DNA of 64,000 nt from a virus (IMGVR_UViG_3300046170_000378:148343-212342); one strand, 5' to 3'; counted from the stretch's first letter, positions 35,690 to 43,830 are shown. Notes: generated by a model not told the origin, from the letters alone. Translations and numbers: made by a program.

Positions 35690-36148
35690 ATGTCATTCAC
35701 AGAATTCAAAAATAAATTCGGTAACGTTATTTTTACAGTTACTGCTATTGGTGCATTGGTTACATTAATTGGTTACATTAGCCCAATTGTTGACTATGCG
35801 TCTGACCTTAATAAATTAGTTAATGAGTACGAGCAAATTCATAAATCTATGCAGAGAATAGAAACTCACATAGATCAATATGAAAGTGACAGAACTAATA
35901 AGAAGAAAACCTTCTCTATCGGACTTAGATCTGATACTGAAAATGGACAAATGATCTATGTAGATGAGAACAATGGAATCTATAGAGCGTTTCTAGACCC
36001 TAAAACTAAAGAATATTTTTATTATGATTCCGATGGACATCCGGTCTATTGTTATTCACAAAGAAAGGTTAATGGCGAAAAAGATCATATAGAAATTAAG
36101 CCTCTAGTTCTACCTGAAATTATTATCCTTACAGACTCTATCCAATAA
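35690..36148 (+). CDS. Membrane-anchored protein with coiled coil (152 aa)
   Basis: An N-terminal transmembrane span (V-I-F-T-V-T-A-I-G-A-L-V-T-L-I) is followed by a coiled coil (L-N-K-L-V-N-E-Y-E-Q-I-H) and a Tyr-rich C-terminal domain (Y-F-Y-Y-D-S-D-G-H-P-V-Y). Late box upstream suggests a late envelope function such as lysis control, which is not proven. Confidence 0.55.
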   Translation: MSFTEFKNKFGNVIFTVTAIGALVTLIGYISPIVDYASDLNKLVNEYEQIHKSMQRIETHIDQYESDRTNKKKTFSIGLRSDTENGQMIYVDENNGIYRAFLDPKTKEYFYYDSDGHPVYCYSQRKVNGEKDHIEIKPLVLPEIIILTDSIQ

Positions 36149-36153
36149 ATCAA

Positions 36154-36183
36154 ATGAAACAGTATTATACTGTATTGTATAAG
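36154..36183 (+). promoter_or_regulatory. TGAAAC/TATAAG-type promoter for structured RNA and tRNAs
   Basis: ATGAAA (36154-36159), 18-bp spacer with ACAGTAT/ATACTGT, TATAAG (36178-36183), 20 bp before the structured RNA. Confidence 0.5.
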
Positions 36184-36203
36184 TATTGGCTGTCAGTCAA
36201 GCT

Positions 36204-36328
36204 TTAGAGAGGTAGTGAAGCTGTAGTTAAGAAGTAGAGTGTATTAATTGTCGAAAAAGGGTTTATAGTAGACAGGCGTTACTCATTGCACTTAACCAGA
36301 AACCCCGAAAGACCCGAAGCCTCTCTAA
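36204..36328 (+). ncRNA. Structured noncoding RNA candidate
   Basis: The region between a protein gene and tRNA-Glu has no convincing ORF. It is closed by a perfect 9-bp stem, TTAGAGAGG (36204-36212) with CCTCTCTAA (36320-36328), and contains a second stem GGGTTT (36259-36264) with AAACCC (36300-36305). A promoter-like element lies 20 bp upstream. It could be a phage small RNA or a highly altered tRNA-like molecule. Confidence 0.5.
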
Positions 36329-36331
36329 TTT

Positions 36332-36403
36332 GCTCCGTTCGTCTAACGGTTAGGACATTAGGTTTTCATCCTAAAAATAGGAGTTCGATTCTCCTACGGA
36401 GTA
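36332..36403 (+). tRNA. tRNA-Glu (UUC)
   Basis: Acceptor GCTCCGT/ACGGAGT, anticodon stem TTAGG/CCTAA with TTC. No encoded CCA. Confidence 0.9.
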
Positions 36404-36435
36404 CAATTATATAGCAAGTTTATATAAGTAAACAA

Positions 36436-36508
36436 TGTCCCTTGGTGTAATTGGCAACACGTCTGGTTTTGGTCCAGAAGAGTATAGGTTCGACCCCTGT
36501 AGGGACAA
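36436..36508 (+). tRNA. tRNA-Gln (UUG)
   Basis: Acceptor TGTCCCT/AGGGACA, anticodon stem TCTGG/CCAGA with TTG. No encoded CCA. Confidence 0.92.
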
Positions 36509-36516
36509 CAATTTTT

Positions 36517-36591
36517 CGGGGTGTAGCGTAGCCCGGTTATCGCGCCACGTTTGGGACGTGGAGGCCGCAGGTTCGAATCCTGCCACCCCGA
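36517..36591 (+). tRNA. tRNA-Pro (UGG)
   Basis: Acceptor CGGGGTG/CACCCCG, anticodon stem CCACG/CGTGG with TGG. No encoded CCA. Confidence 0.93.
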
Positions 36592-36609
36592 CATTTTAAC
36601 ACCATTTCA

Positions 36610-36639
36610 CTGAAACCTTTCAAATCAGCTTAATATAAC
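36610..36639 (+). promoter_or_regulatory. TGAAAC/TATAAC-type promoter for second tRNA group
   Basis: CTGAAA (36610-36615), 18-bp spacer, TATAAC (36634-36639). The ~105 nt between this and tRNA-Ile hold a small CACCT/AGGTG hairpin and nothing else recognised. Confidence 0.5.
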
Positions 36640-36745
36640 TATCAAATCTAACAAACCTAGATTTTAAAAGTTATTTGACTTGCTAAACAAATAGATCATA
36701 GATCGAGTCTTGCACCTCTACATAGATTATAGGTGTTTTCAACAT

Positions 36746-36822
36746 GGGGATGTAGCTCAGTTGGTTAGAGCAGGACTCTTATATAGTCAAGGTCGTGGGT
36801 TCGAGCCCCGCCATCCCTACCA
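36746..36822 (+). tRNA. tRNA-Ile (UAU)
   Basis: Acceptor GGGGATG/CATCCCT, anticodon loop CTTATAT with TAT, encoded CCA. It reads AUA directly, a codon that bacteria usually read with a lysidine-modified CAU tRNA. One mismatch at 27-43. Confidence 0.85.
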
Positions 36823-36843
36823 AAGGCAACTATGATTTATTAA

Positions 36844-36916
36844 GATCTCTTAGCTCAGTTGGTAGAGCATCACACTTTTAATGTGAGGGTCCAGGGTTCG
36901 AGCCCCTGAGGGATCA
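36844..36916 (+). tRNA. tRNA-Lys (UUU)
   Basis: Acceptor GATCTCT/AGGGATC, anticodon stem TCACA/TGTGA with TTT. No encoded CCA. Confidence 0.92.
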
Positions 36917-36919
36917 CTT

Positions 36920-37001
36920 GCGGATGTGGTGAAATTGGTAGACACGCTAGTTTTAGGCACTAGTGCTTTATAGCTTGAAGGTTCGAGTCCTTTCATCCGC
37001 A
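36920..37001 (+). tRNA. tRNA-Leu (UAG)
   Basis: Acceptor GCGGATG/CATCCGC, anticodon stem CTAGT/ACTAG with TAG, class II variable arm. No encoded CCA. Confidence 0.92.
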
Positions 37002-37023
37002 CGTGTCATGCAAGCGCAAAAGA

Positions 37024-37058
37024 CGGGGTCCCAAACAAAAGACAAGTTTGGGGCCCCG
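37024..37058 (+). terminator. Strong GC-rich hairpin ending the tRNA cluster
   Basis: A 13-bp stem (37024-37036 with 37046-37058, one G-U pair) and a 9-nt loop, 22 nt after tRNA-Leu. No T-run follows, so it may be a processing or stability structure rather than an intrinsic terminator. Confidence 0.6.
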
Positions 37059-37066
37059 GTAAGAAT

Positions 37067-37074
37067 GATATATA
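37067..37074 (+). promoter_or_regulatory. Late promoter-like box GATATATA (CCA enzyme)
   Basis: GATATATAGTATGTAAAATAAAC, 22 nt before the ATG at 37097. Confidence 0.55.
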
Positions 37075-37096
37075 GTATGTAAAATAAACTATTGTT

Positions 37097-38236
37097 ATGC
37101 AAAAATTTAGTAACTTTATGCTTCTTAGAGAAGCTGAAACCAAACTTAAAGTTAATGTACCTTCGGATATATTAGACTTATACAATCTTTTCAAAAAGAA
37201 TGGTAAAGAATTGTATGTGGTTGGTGGTGCAGTACGAGATGCATTATTAGGTAAAAAACCAAAAGACTTTGATTTGGCTACTGACGCATTTCCTGCAGAA
37301 GTTATTGATATTGTTACTAAAGGAGGTTATTCAACAACAGGTGAAGTTGGACACCAATTTGGTGTAGTTATTGTAAACGTACCTTCTGATCCAGCGGGTG
37401 TTGAGATTGCTACTTTTAGAGAAGACATTGGAAAGGGTAGAAGACCAGATGCAGTTGAGTATTCTACTATTGATAAAGATGTACTAAGACGAGATTTAAC
37501 AATCAATGCACTGTTCTATGATATGGGCAGACAAGAGGTTGTTGATTTAGTTGGTGGTTTGGATGATATAAAAAATTCAAAGATTAGAACTGTAGGTGTT
37601 GCAGCTGATAGATTCGCTGAAGATCCTTTAAGAAAACTAAGAGCTTTAAGATTTGCTGGTAGAACTGGATCAAACTTAGAAGAAGAAACTGCTAATGCCA
37701 TTTTAACAGATAATAGTTTAGAAGGTATTAGTGCAGAGAGAATTAGAGATGAGTTTAAAAAATCTATAGTTTCTGCTAAGTCCGCTAAGAAGTACTTAGA
37801 GATGGTCTCTGAATTCAACCTGTGGTCTGTTATGTTTCCTACATTAGAGATCAATAAAAAATTCATAGACACCAATACTTGGCTTGTTCAATTGGGTACA
37901 CTGTTTATTGCCAATGAACATAAAAAAGAAATGAACAAACTTACATTTACCAATGATGAGATTGATGCATGTATTTTCTTAAAGAGAATCATGGCGTTCG
38001 ATGTAAATGACGTGTTTGATTTACATAAGCAATTTAAAAACACCAACATGGACAAGAAAGAAGTTCTTGAATTTGCAAAAATACACAAATTAGATATTAA
38101 AACCTTGAAGGCGTTCTTTAAATATAAACCAACTACTAATGGTAAGGATGTAATGAAAGAGTTCGGCATCAAAGGACCAGAAGTTGCAATAAAGATAAAA
38201 CAAATAGAATCAGATAAATTTAAAAAGACTATTTAA
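37097..38236 (+). CDS. CCA-adding tRNA nucleotidyltransferase (poly(A) polymerase family)
   Basis: 379 residues. Class II nucleotidyltransferase: V-V-G-G-A-V-R-D at 41-48, metal-binding D-F-D at 57-59, R-R-D-L-T-I-N-A near 130 and A-E-D-P-L-R-K-L-R-A-L-R-F-A near 173. It adds or repairs the 3' CCA of tRNA. At least seven tRNAs here lack an encoded CCA, so the enzyme would complete them. The first residues (F-S-N-F-M-L-L-R-E-A) precede the normal fold and resemble a capsid-targeting peptide. It overlaps the thioesterase by one base. Confidence 0.88.
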   Translation: MQKFSNFMLLREAETKLKVNVPSDILDLYNLFKKNGKELYVVGGAVRDALLGKKPKDFDLATDAFPAEVIDIVTKGGYSTTGEVGHQFGVVIVNVPSDPAGVEIATFREDIGKGRRPDAVEYSTIDKDVLRRDLTINALFYDMGRQEVVDLVGGLDDIKNSKIRTVGVAADRFAEDPLRKLRALRFAGRTGSNLEEETANAILTDNSLEGISAERIRDEFKKSIVSAKSAKKYLEMVSEFNLWSVMFPTLEINKKFIDTNTWLVQLGTLFIANEHKKEMNKLTFTNDEIDACIFLKRIMAFDVNDVFDLHKQFKNTNMDKKEVLEFAKIHKLDIKTLKAFFKYKPTTNGKDVMKEFGIKGPEVAIKIKQIESDKFKKTI

Positions 38237-38622
38237 TGGAATTAATTTCAACACACCCTGTTAAAAAATCAGATTTAGGTTTTCATGGTAATCTTTTCGG
38301 TGGTAAATTATTAGCATGGGTAGATGCAGCTGGCGCATCTTACGCATCTCAGGTATGTGATACGCCAAGAATGGTAACAGTACTTATTGACGAGTGTGTA
38401 TTTAAGAAACCTGCAAAAGAAGGACATTTACTTAAAATTTACGGAGAAGTAGAAACCATAGGTAGAACTTCAGTAATATTAAAGGTTGAGGCTAGATCAC
38501 ATAATGTGTATGATGGAAGGCAAGCTATTATTCTTGCTACAAATATTAAATTTGTTAGAATAGATGAACAAGGGGAAGCAATTCCTATTAGTCAAAGGGT
38601 AAAAGATAAATTTAAGAAATAA
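38236..38622 (+). CDS. Acyl-CoA thioesterase, hotdog fold (YciA/BACH type)
   Basis: 128 residues, the usual single-hotdog length. H-G-N-L-F-G-G-K-L-L-A-W-V-D-A-A-G near 18-34 is the family's catalytic helix region with the Asp. V-D/V-L-I-D-E-C-V-F-K-K-P and the C-terminal F-V-R-I-D follow. It hydrolyses acyl-CoAs to free fatty acid and CoA. In a phage it may alter host lipid metabolism, an inferred role. Coupled to the CCA enzyme. Confidence 0.8.
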   Translation: MELISTHPVKKSDLGFHGNLFGGKLLAWVDAAGASYASQVCDTPRMVTVLIDECVFKKPAKEGHLLKIYGEVETIGRTSVILKVEARSHNVYDGRQAIILATNIKFVRIDEQGEAIPISQRVKDKFKK

Positions 38623-38681
38623 GAGTAATATATACTAGCCATAGTTATTTTAGCCATGGAAAGTAAGAAACAATAATAGCA

Positions 38682-38822
38682 ATGAATAACGAGCAACAAA
38701 ACGGTAACACTCAGTTAAATCAAGACAGAAACGCTTTCAATCAGAAAGTAAGTAAACTATCTATGTTAGGCAGAACTAAGAAAGTTCAATGGTCTAATAG
38801 ACGTAGATGGAGAAACGTGTAA
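38682..38822 (+). CDS. Small basic protein (46 aa)
   Basis: Asn/Gln-rich first half, basic end (W-S-N-R-R-R-W-R-N-V). 14 bp before the MarC-like gene. Unknown. Confidence 0.45.
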   Translation: MNNEQQNGNTQLNQDRNAFNQKVSKLSMLGRTKKVQWSNRRRWRNV

Positions 38823-38836
38823 ACACATAAAATCTT

Positions 38837-39430
38837 ATGGAATTTTTATTAAACGTCTTAACGGTGTTTTTAACACTGTTCGCTGTCATAGATATGCCAG
38901 GAAACGTACCTTTGATTATTAAGCTACGTAAAGAAAATGGTGAAATAGAATCTCTAAAATCTACAATAATAGCCACGGTTATTATGGTCTCAATTCTATT
39001 TGTAGGGCAAACTTTATTTAGACTTTTGGGAATTGAAACATTTCACTTTGCATTGGCAGGCGCGATGCTTCTCCTATATTTCGGTGTTAAGATGGTACTA
39101 GGGATAGAATCAGAATCTAATTCAGAACCAATGCCAGCAACTATATTTCCAATAGCATTTCCAATTATAGCAGGACCAGGAACCTTATCAACTATCATGT
39201 CACTGACTCAAGATTTAAGTAATATTGAAATTATTTTGGGTATTATATTGAATGCTATAATGATTTACATATTCTTAAAGACAGCACCTTGGATTCAAAA
39301 CAAATTAGGCGTTGTTGGAATTACTATTATGGAGAGAGTCTTTGGAATCTTACTAGTTGCCATTGGAATGAAAATACTAATCAATTCTTTGGTACTAAGT
39401 GTTGTTGCAGCTCAATCAGCGATAGGCTAA
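38837..39430 (+). CDS. MarC-family integral membrane protein
   Basis: 197 residues, about six hydrophobic spans. Family features: F-A-V-I-D-M-P-G-N-V-P near 15-25, A-L-A-G-A-M-L-L near 73 and A-F-P-I-I-A-G-P-G-T-L-S-T near 109-121. MarC/UPF0056 proteins are inner-membrane proteins of uncertain function. Host-derived in appearance. The 147 nt downstream hold no recognised feature. Confidence 0.82.
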   Translation: MEFLLNVLTVFLTLFAVIDMPGNVPLIIKLRKENGEIESLKSTIIATVIMVSILFVGQTLFRLLGIETFHFALAGAMLLLYFGVKMVLGIESESNSEPMPATIFPIAFPIIAGPGTLSTIMSLTQDLSNIEIILGIILNAIMIYIFLKTAPWIQNKLGVVGITIMERVFGILLVAIGMKILINSLVLSVVAAQSAIG

Positions 39431-39577
39431 ATAATGGCCAATGTAAATACAAGTACCATAATTACTACGTAAAGTACTTTAGATATGTCAATTCTTTTTT
39501 CCATGTAATATTTATTTGAAAGCTACAGTGGAAACAAGATTCGGCACATTAATTAATTGTTAAGCAATTATTAAATG

Positions 39578-39946
39578 TTAGTACAGTATTTGTTTAGGAT
39601 ATTTTTCAAATAAGATATATCCGGATCTAATTCTAGCATCTACGTGAGGAGTAGCGTAGTCAACTATTTCTACTATTTTAGATAATTCCACATTGTCTTC
39701 ACCTTCTAATTTAGGATTATCAAAATAAGCATATCTGTTTTTATCAAAAACCTTTTGCATAATAATCCACTTGGAGATAAAGTAATCCATCTCATCTTTA
39801 AGCCTTTCTAAATGTAAAAGATGTGGAGAAACTTTCTTGCTAAGGTAAGATTTATCAACCGATTCCAAATAAGCATATAAAACATATTGCTTATGTTCAA
39901 AATCAACTGGAGCTTGAGAATACCAATCTAAATCTAATAGCTTCAT
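39578..39946 (-). CDS. Hypothetical protein (122 aa)
   Basis: First-to-end member of the minus-strand island. Helical, Tyr-rich, no signal peptide. Preceded by GATATATA only 4 nt before its ATG and by the terminator of the next gene, so it may be a leaderless late transcript. No family recognised. Confidence 0.6.
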   Translation of the reverse strand: MKLLDLDWYSQAPVDFEHKQYVLYAYLESVDKSYLSKKVSPHLLHLERLKDEMDYFISKWIIMQKVFDKNRYAYFDNPKLEGEDNVELSKIVEIVDYATPHVDARIRSGYILFEKYPKQILY

Positions 39947-39950
39947 AATT

Positions 39951-39958
39951 TATATATC
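39951..39958 (-). promoter_or_regulatory. Late promoter-like box GATATATA, minus strand
   Basis: GATATATAAATT reading leftwards, directly before the gene ending at 39578. The short distance to the ATG makes it less certain than the other copies. Confidence 0.4.
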
Positions 39959-39984
39959 AAAAAAAAGAGGGCCGAAGCCCTCTT
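39958..39984 (-). terminator. Terminator of minus-strand island
   Basis: Stem AAGAGGGC (39965-39972) with GCCCTCTT (39977-39984), loop CGAA. Read on the minus strand it is followed by eight T, two bases after the lipoprotein stop. Confidence 0.85.
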
Positions 39985-39986
39985 TC

Positions 39987-40259
39987 TTATTGTCCATGTA
40001 CTTCACTTTTTACAATGAAGATATATTCACCAGGTCGTTCGGGATCTGGTTTGAAATCAATATCAATTATTTCATAATTAAATACTAATCTCATTGTCTC
40101 TCCTGGTTTTGCTCTCATAGTCCATGTTGTACCATAAGGATTTGCAAAATAATCTAGAATATCCACATCAGTATTAAAGTAGCGTGGAGATTTGATCTCT
40201 GAATAGTTAGCGCAACCAAATAGAGTTGCGAAGCATAAAAAAGTAAATAGTTTTTTCAT
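39987..40259 (-). CDS. Small lipoprotein (90 aa)
   Basis: Lipoprotein signal K-K-L-F-T-F-L-C-F-A-T-L-F-G-C with the lipobox Cys at 16, then a short Tyr/Asp-rich mature domain. Follows the large secreted protein by 14 bp and ends in a terminator, so the two are probably co-transcribed. It may be a periplasmic or outer-membrane partner; unknown. Confidence 0.7.
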   Translation of the reverse strand: MKKLFTFLCFATLFGCANYSEIKSPRYFNTDVDILDYFANPYGTTWTMRAKPGETMRLVFNYEIIDIDFKPDPERPGEYIFIVKSEVHGQ

Positions 40260-40273
40260 AATTAATTTTGTTT

Positions 40274-42073
40274 TTATCTAAATATGGTTATATGTCCGGA
40301 TCTTTGGTAAACTTCTGGAGAATTCCATTTACGTGCATAGAATGTATATGTGTAAACACCGTCTGAAACATAGCTCGGTCCATTATTAACACTTCCATTC
40401 CAATATGGATATGAATCAAAATCATCACCATATCCATGATAAATCTCACTACCCCATCTGTTAAAGACCCTAAACTCAACATCGACCCAGCAATTTAGAT
40501 CATAGATCATTTTCCATACATCGTTGATGCCATCGTTGTTAGGTGTAAATGTATTAGGTATAAAAACGGTCCATGGCCAGCATTCTTGCATACCGGGATC
40601 ATCAACACATGGCATACCGGTTTCGCAATCTACAGGAATGAACTCAGTTATAGTGTCTGTTAAATACACATACTCTACGACATCAATAAATGTGGTGTCA
40701 TATTGAGTTACATATAATGTATCAGTTATGAACACAGGAACCTCTACCTCAACAGTGTCTATCACATCAATATAAATAGTATCAGTTATGAACACAGGAA
40801 CCTCTACCTCAACGGTGTCTATTATGTTTACATAAACAGTATCGGTTATTGTTATCGTTTCATATTCACATGAACCATCGTCTTCTTCTGCATTTGGGTC
40901 AAAGTTAATTGCACATATATCTGTGCATCCTACTTCTGGCTCACACAGTGGAACAGGCGGTAAGTTCACAACAGTAGTGTTATTACCAGTAACTATTTCG
41001 TCATTAACAGTATTAACTTCTATTACAAATAATCCACCTTCAGACCAACCTTCTGGAAATACAAACTGTCCAGTATTAAATGTTTGACCTTCACCTGGCG
41101 GTATTTGTAAAATCATACTATCTCCACTATCATAACAAAACGTCGCGTCGGGATGCCAAAGTTCTACACAATATGTGTTCATATCAATGTCACCAGAATT
41201 AGTTATAGTAAATTGAACTTGATAATATGGATTTCCAGAGGCATCACAGCCGGTTATGAATTCAACATTTCCGGCTACTTGTGCATCTGTTGAGCCTTCA
41301 GGTGGATAGACACAGCTACCATCATCTTCAGTTGCATTTGGTTCATAATTTAATGCATCGGGATCGGTACAACCTGGAATAACAACAGTTTCGCAAATGA
41401 AATCTTCACCCTGGATCATTGCAGGTCCAGGATTGTCTTCTCTACAAACTGACCATGAATTATCACAATCCATATCTGGATATATTTGCACATTTGAAAG
41501 TGGCTGTTGTCCATCGTCATTAGCACCTAATTCAGCCCAACCTCCACCTGGGGCGTTAGGGCCATCATTTTGATACCATGAGTTTGAATAGTTTATTTGC
41601 CAAATAACAAACTCTACACATTCTCCTTGATCTAGCCAATAATCAATTACTGGAGCAGCACAGCAGCCTATTGCTGGAGAACCATCACAATTACCATTAC
41701 TTGGATTATCTAGCTCTACAACAAAGGTATCTCCAGTGTACAGTGGAAATTCTGAACTAGCATAATTTGATGGAAAATCAGAAGCTGATGGACCATACCA
41801 CCAACCAGGATGATTAGAAGTTGGTGCCATAAAACATGGACCATCGTCGTCTACATCGACAGCTTCATTTTGACCAGGAATATGAAAGCCAATCATTACC
41901 ATATTGACATGATCATTACTTCCATTATATCCAGTAGCTCCGCAGCCCTCGCCGTTAATGACTTCAACTGTAACTTCATAAGTATTTAAATTTACATCTG
42001 TAATTGCCAAATCACATTGACCTGAAATCACAAATACATGAAAAAACGTAAGTAAAAATAATAATCTTTTCAT
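40274..42073 (-). CDS. Secreted multidomain protein with T9SS type B sorting domain
   Basis: 599 residues. Signal peptide (R-L-L-F-L-L-T-F-F-H-V-F-V-I-S-G). Two G-C-T-D...N-Y/F-x-P-N-A-x-x-D-D-G-S-C modules near 235 and 385, common in marine Bacteroidota surface proteins. A beta-rich CARDB-like stretch lies between them. A repeated I-T-D-T-V/I-Y-V, E-V-E-V-P-V-F segment follows (about 410-470). The last ~98 residues, from I-P-N-T-F-T-P-N-N-D-G through F-R-V-F-N-R-W-G and W-N-G to H-I-T-I-F-R, are a gliding-motility-type C-terminal (T9SS type B) domain. Such proteins are exported by the host T9SS and held on the surface. Very unusual for a phage. Confidence 0.8.
   Translation of the reverse strand: MKRLLFLLTFFHVFVISGQCDLAITDVNLNTYEVTVEVINGEGCGATGYNGSNDHVNMVMIGFHIPGQNEAVDVDDDGPCFMAPTSNHPGWWYGPSASDFPSNYASSEFPLYTGDTFVVELDNPSNGNCDGSPAIGCCAAPVIDYWLDQGECVEFVIWQINYSNSWYQNDGPNAPGGGWAELGANDDGQQPLSNVQIYPDMDCDNSWSVCREDNPGPAMIQGEDFICETVVIPGCTDPDALNYEPNATEDDGSCVYPPEGSTDAQVAGNVEFITGCDASGNPYYQVQFTITNSGDIDMNTYCVELWHPDATFCYDSGDSMILQIPPGEGQTFNTGQFVFPEGWSEGGLFVIEVNTVNDEIVTGNNTTVVNLPPVPLCEPEVGCTDICAINFDPNAEEDDGSCEYETITITDTVYVNIIDTVEVEVPVFITDTIYIDVIDTVEVEVPVFITDTLYVTQYDTTFIDVVEYVYLTDTITEFIPVDCETGMPCVDDPGMQECWPWTVFIPNTFTPNNDGINDVWKMIYDLNCWVDVEFRVFNRWGSEIYHGYGDDFDSYPYWNGSVNNGPSYVSDGVYTYTFYARKWNSPEVYQRSGHITIFR
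40719..40822 (-). repeat. 60-bp-period repeat in T9SS protein gene
   Basis: Two near-identical 44-bp segments (40719-40762 and 40779-40822) encode the repeated D-T-V-E-V-E-V-P-V-F-I-T-D-T strand pattern. Confidence 0.85.
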
Positions 42074-43345
42074 TATCTAATAAATATTTTTCTAGTAATA
42101 ACAATACCACCGATGTATTCTTCTACCTGAATATAAAATCCTGGAGTTAGATCACCATACTCAGAGTATGTTCTACCTAATATGTCCACCCATTTTACTT
42201 CAACTATGTCATCATCTAAGTTTCTCACTAAATTTTTAAGATTACCTGATTCAATCATACCCGCATCTCCAGTATCACATTCAGTACCATAATTGACTAA
42301 AAATAAAGTAAGATCATTAACATCTACGACTCCGTCATAGTTAAAATCTGCAGGCAAACATGCTCCGGTTTGGGTGTGCCACGTCAAATAATCTAAAAAG
42401 TCATTGATATTAATATATCCGTTTCCGTCTAAATCCCATGGACAATTACCTAAATCACATCCACTACATTCATTATTAATAGCTGCAGTTCTACCCAATT
42501 CTAATTGAGCGTGCATTCTATTAATTTGACCAGGAGTAAATAAATCTTGACAATTATCAGGCGCATATGACATATAAGATTCGTCGACCTCATCTATATC
42601 TGGACAAGCATCTTGACACGACCAATCAATTGCAGTTGGGGGCGTATCACAAACCCTATCACCTTCAAGTTCACAATCAACTTCGTTAAGAGCAGTAGGT
42701 ACAAGAATAGTTGTTACCGAATAAGTCTCTAGAAAAAGTGTGAGATAATCCACACCAGTGTCCAGCCTCATGTGTAAATGTTTTAGAATCAGAATCTACT
42801 ACTTCTGTAGCTCTAACCCAAACACCAACATTAGCAGGTGGAAGAGCAGTAAATCCTAAAATTCCACCACTCCATTCACCAATGTAGACTTCCATAATGT
42901 CACCGGTGTTTTCACCTATTTCATTTTGAACTTGATTATAACAATATATTGGGTTACTACACCACGAAGATAATTCCGATTCTTCATAAAACCTAACATC
43001 CTCCAAACAAAAAGAAATATCAGTGTTATTGATTTCAAATTGTTCATTTAGATAATCAAATTCATTTTGAATGTCTAATTCAGTAAAATCATACGTGCTT
43101 TGAATAACGTGTATAATTGTAGGAATTGTTTTAAGTGTATTTTGTTGTCTCGCTAACTTTTTTTCTACAGCGTCCTGTAGAGCAAAGAAGGATCTAGCGA
43201 ACTTCTCATCTTTGAGCTCTTCGCTAGTAGTTATAGCTTGCCCACATTTCTCAACGTGATGTAAGCTCTTTTGTGCAATGGCAGTATTAATAGTCAATAG
43301 ACATACCACGGCACTCATAAAAACAGATAGTTTTTTGAGTTGCAT
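42073..43345 (-). CDS. Secreted pappalysin-like (M43B) metalloprotease with T9SS type A tail, frame broken
   Basis: About 423 residues after joining two frames at an indel near 42697. Signal peptide 1-24 (ends T-A-I-A-Q). A zinc-binding H-E-A-G-H-W-C-G-L-S-H at 192-202 matches the extended metzincin motif. Downstream G-D-R-V-C-D-T-P-P and S-Y-M-S-Y (Met-turn) are typical of M43B. Two EF-hand/dockerin-like repeats follow (D-L-D-G-N-G-Y-I-N-I-N-D-F and D-F-N-Y-D-G-V-V-D-V-N-D-L). The C-terminus (W-V-D-I-L-G-R, P-G-F-Y-I-Q-V, I-T-R-K-I-F-I-R) is a Por-type T9SS sorting tail. Stop and next start overlap (40274-42073 gene). Expected to cleave extracellular or surface proteins. Confidence 0.8.
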
Positions 43346-43388
43346 TTAATAACAGTTTATTTTGATTTCTAGCCCATAGAAGTTTAAA

Positions 43389-43422
43389 TGTCGGCGTTCC
43401 GACAGGGCATACCATATATATC
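43389..43422 (-). promoter_or_regulatory. Minus-strand late box and leader hairpin of the T9SS island
   Basis: GATATATA at 43415-43422 on the minus strand, 70 nt before the metalloprotease ATG. The leader holds a perfect 6-bp hairpin TGTCGG-CGTT-CCGACA... (43389-43404, read on either strand). The 242-nt gap to the lysis genes otherwise holds only AT-rich sequence and the plus-strand late box. Confidence 0.6.
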
Positions 43423-43539
43423 GAAAAAGAAGCTTATTTTTATATTTGTGTTGAGCGTTTTTTAAAAAATATTAAATATTTTTACACTAAACACTATACA
43501 TAATAGATGAATATTTAAATAAATCAGACCAACAACCGA

Positions 43540-43547
43540 GATATATA
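43540..43547 (+). promoter_or_regulatory. Late promoter-like box GATATATA (lysis cassette)
   Basis: GATATATAGATTAATTAC, 40 nt before the holin-like gene. Divergent from the minus-strand box at 43415. Confidence 0.6.
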
Positions 43548-43587
43548 GATTAATTACACTCATGTAATAAAAAAATAATCAGATATT

Positions 43588-43830
43588 ATGGCATTTAAAG
43601 ACATATTTAAAGACAGTAATGACATTAATGAAAAAAATGTTGTAGGTTTTGCATCATTCGCAATCATGTCGCTGTTTGCACTGGCTGATTTGGTTACTGG
43701 TTTCTTTGGTGAAACATTAACTATTGACGATACTATTTTTAACTCATTTGTAATTGTTACTCTTGGTTCATTTGGTATCGATGGTGTTACTAAAATCTTC
43801 AAAAAATCTGAAGGTAATAAAGAAGGATAA
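43588..43830 (+). CDS. Holin-like membrane protein
   Basis: 80 residues with two hydrophobic spans (G-F-A-S-F-A-I-M-S-L-F-A-L-A-D-L and F-V-I-V-T-L-G-S-F-G-I) and a charged C-terminus (K-I-F-K-K-S-E-G-N-K-E). Size, topology and place upstream of the endolysin fit a class II-type holin. No family assigned. Confidence 0.6.
   Translation: MAFKDIFKDSNDINEKNVVGFASFAIMSLFALADLVTGFFGETLTIDDTIFNSFVIVTLGSFGIDGVTKIFKKSEGNKEG

Noticed and set aside
34439-36594. Short ORFs covering tRNA genes, such as an R-T-P-G-T-type peptide
   Set aside because: Typical false ORFs created by tRNA sequences.
39578-43422. Misassembled host DNA as the source of the T9SS genes
   Set aside because: The island carries the same GATATATA late boxes as the phage genes, similar base composition and compact spacing, and is flanked by phage-type genes. 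Not fully excluded without read coverage.
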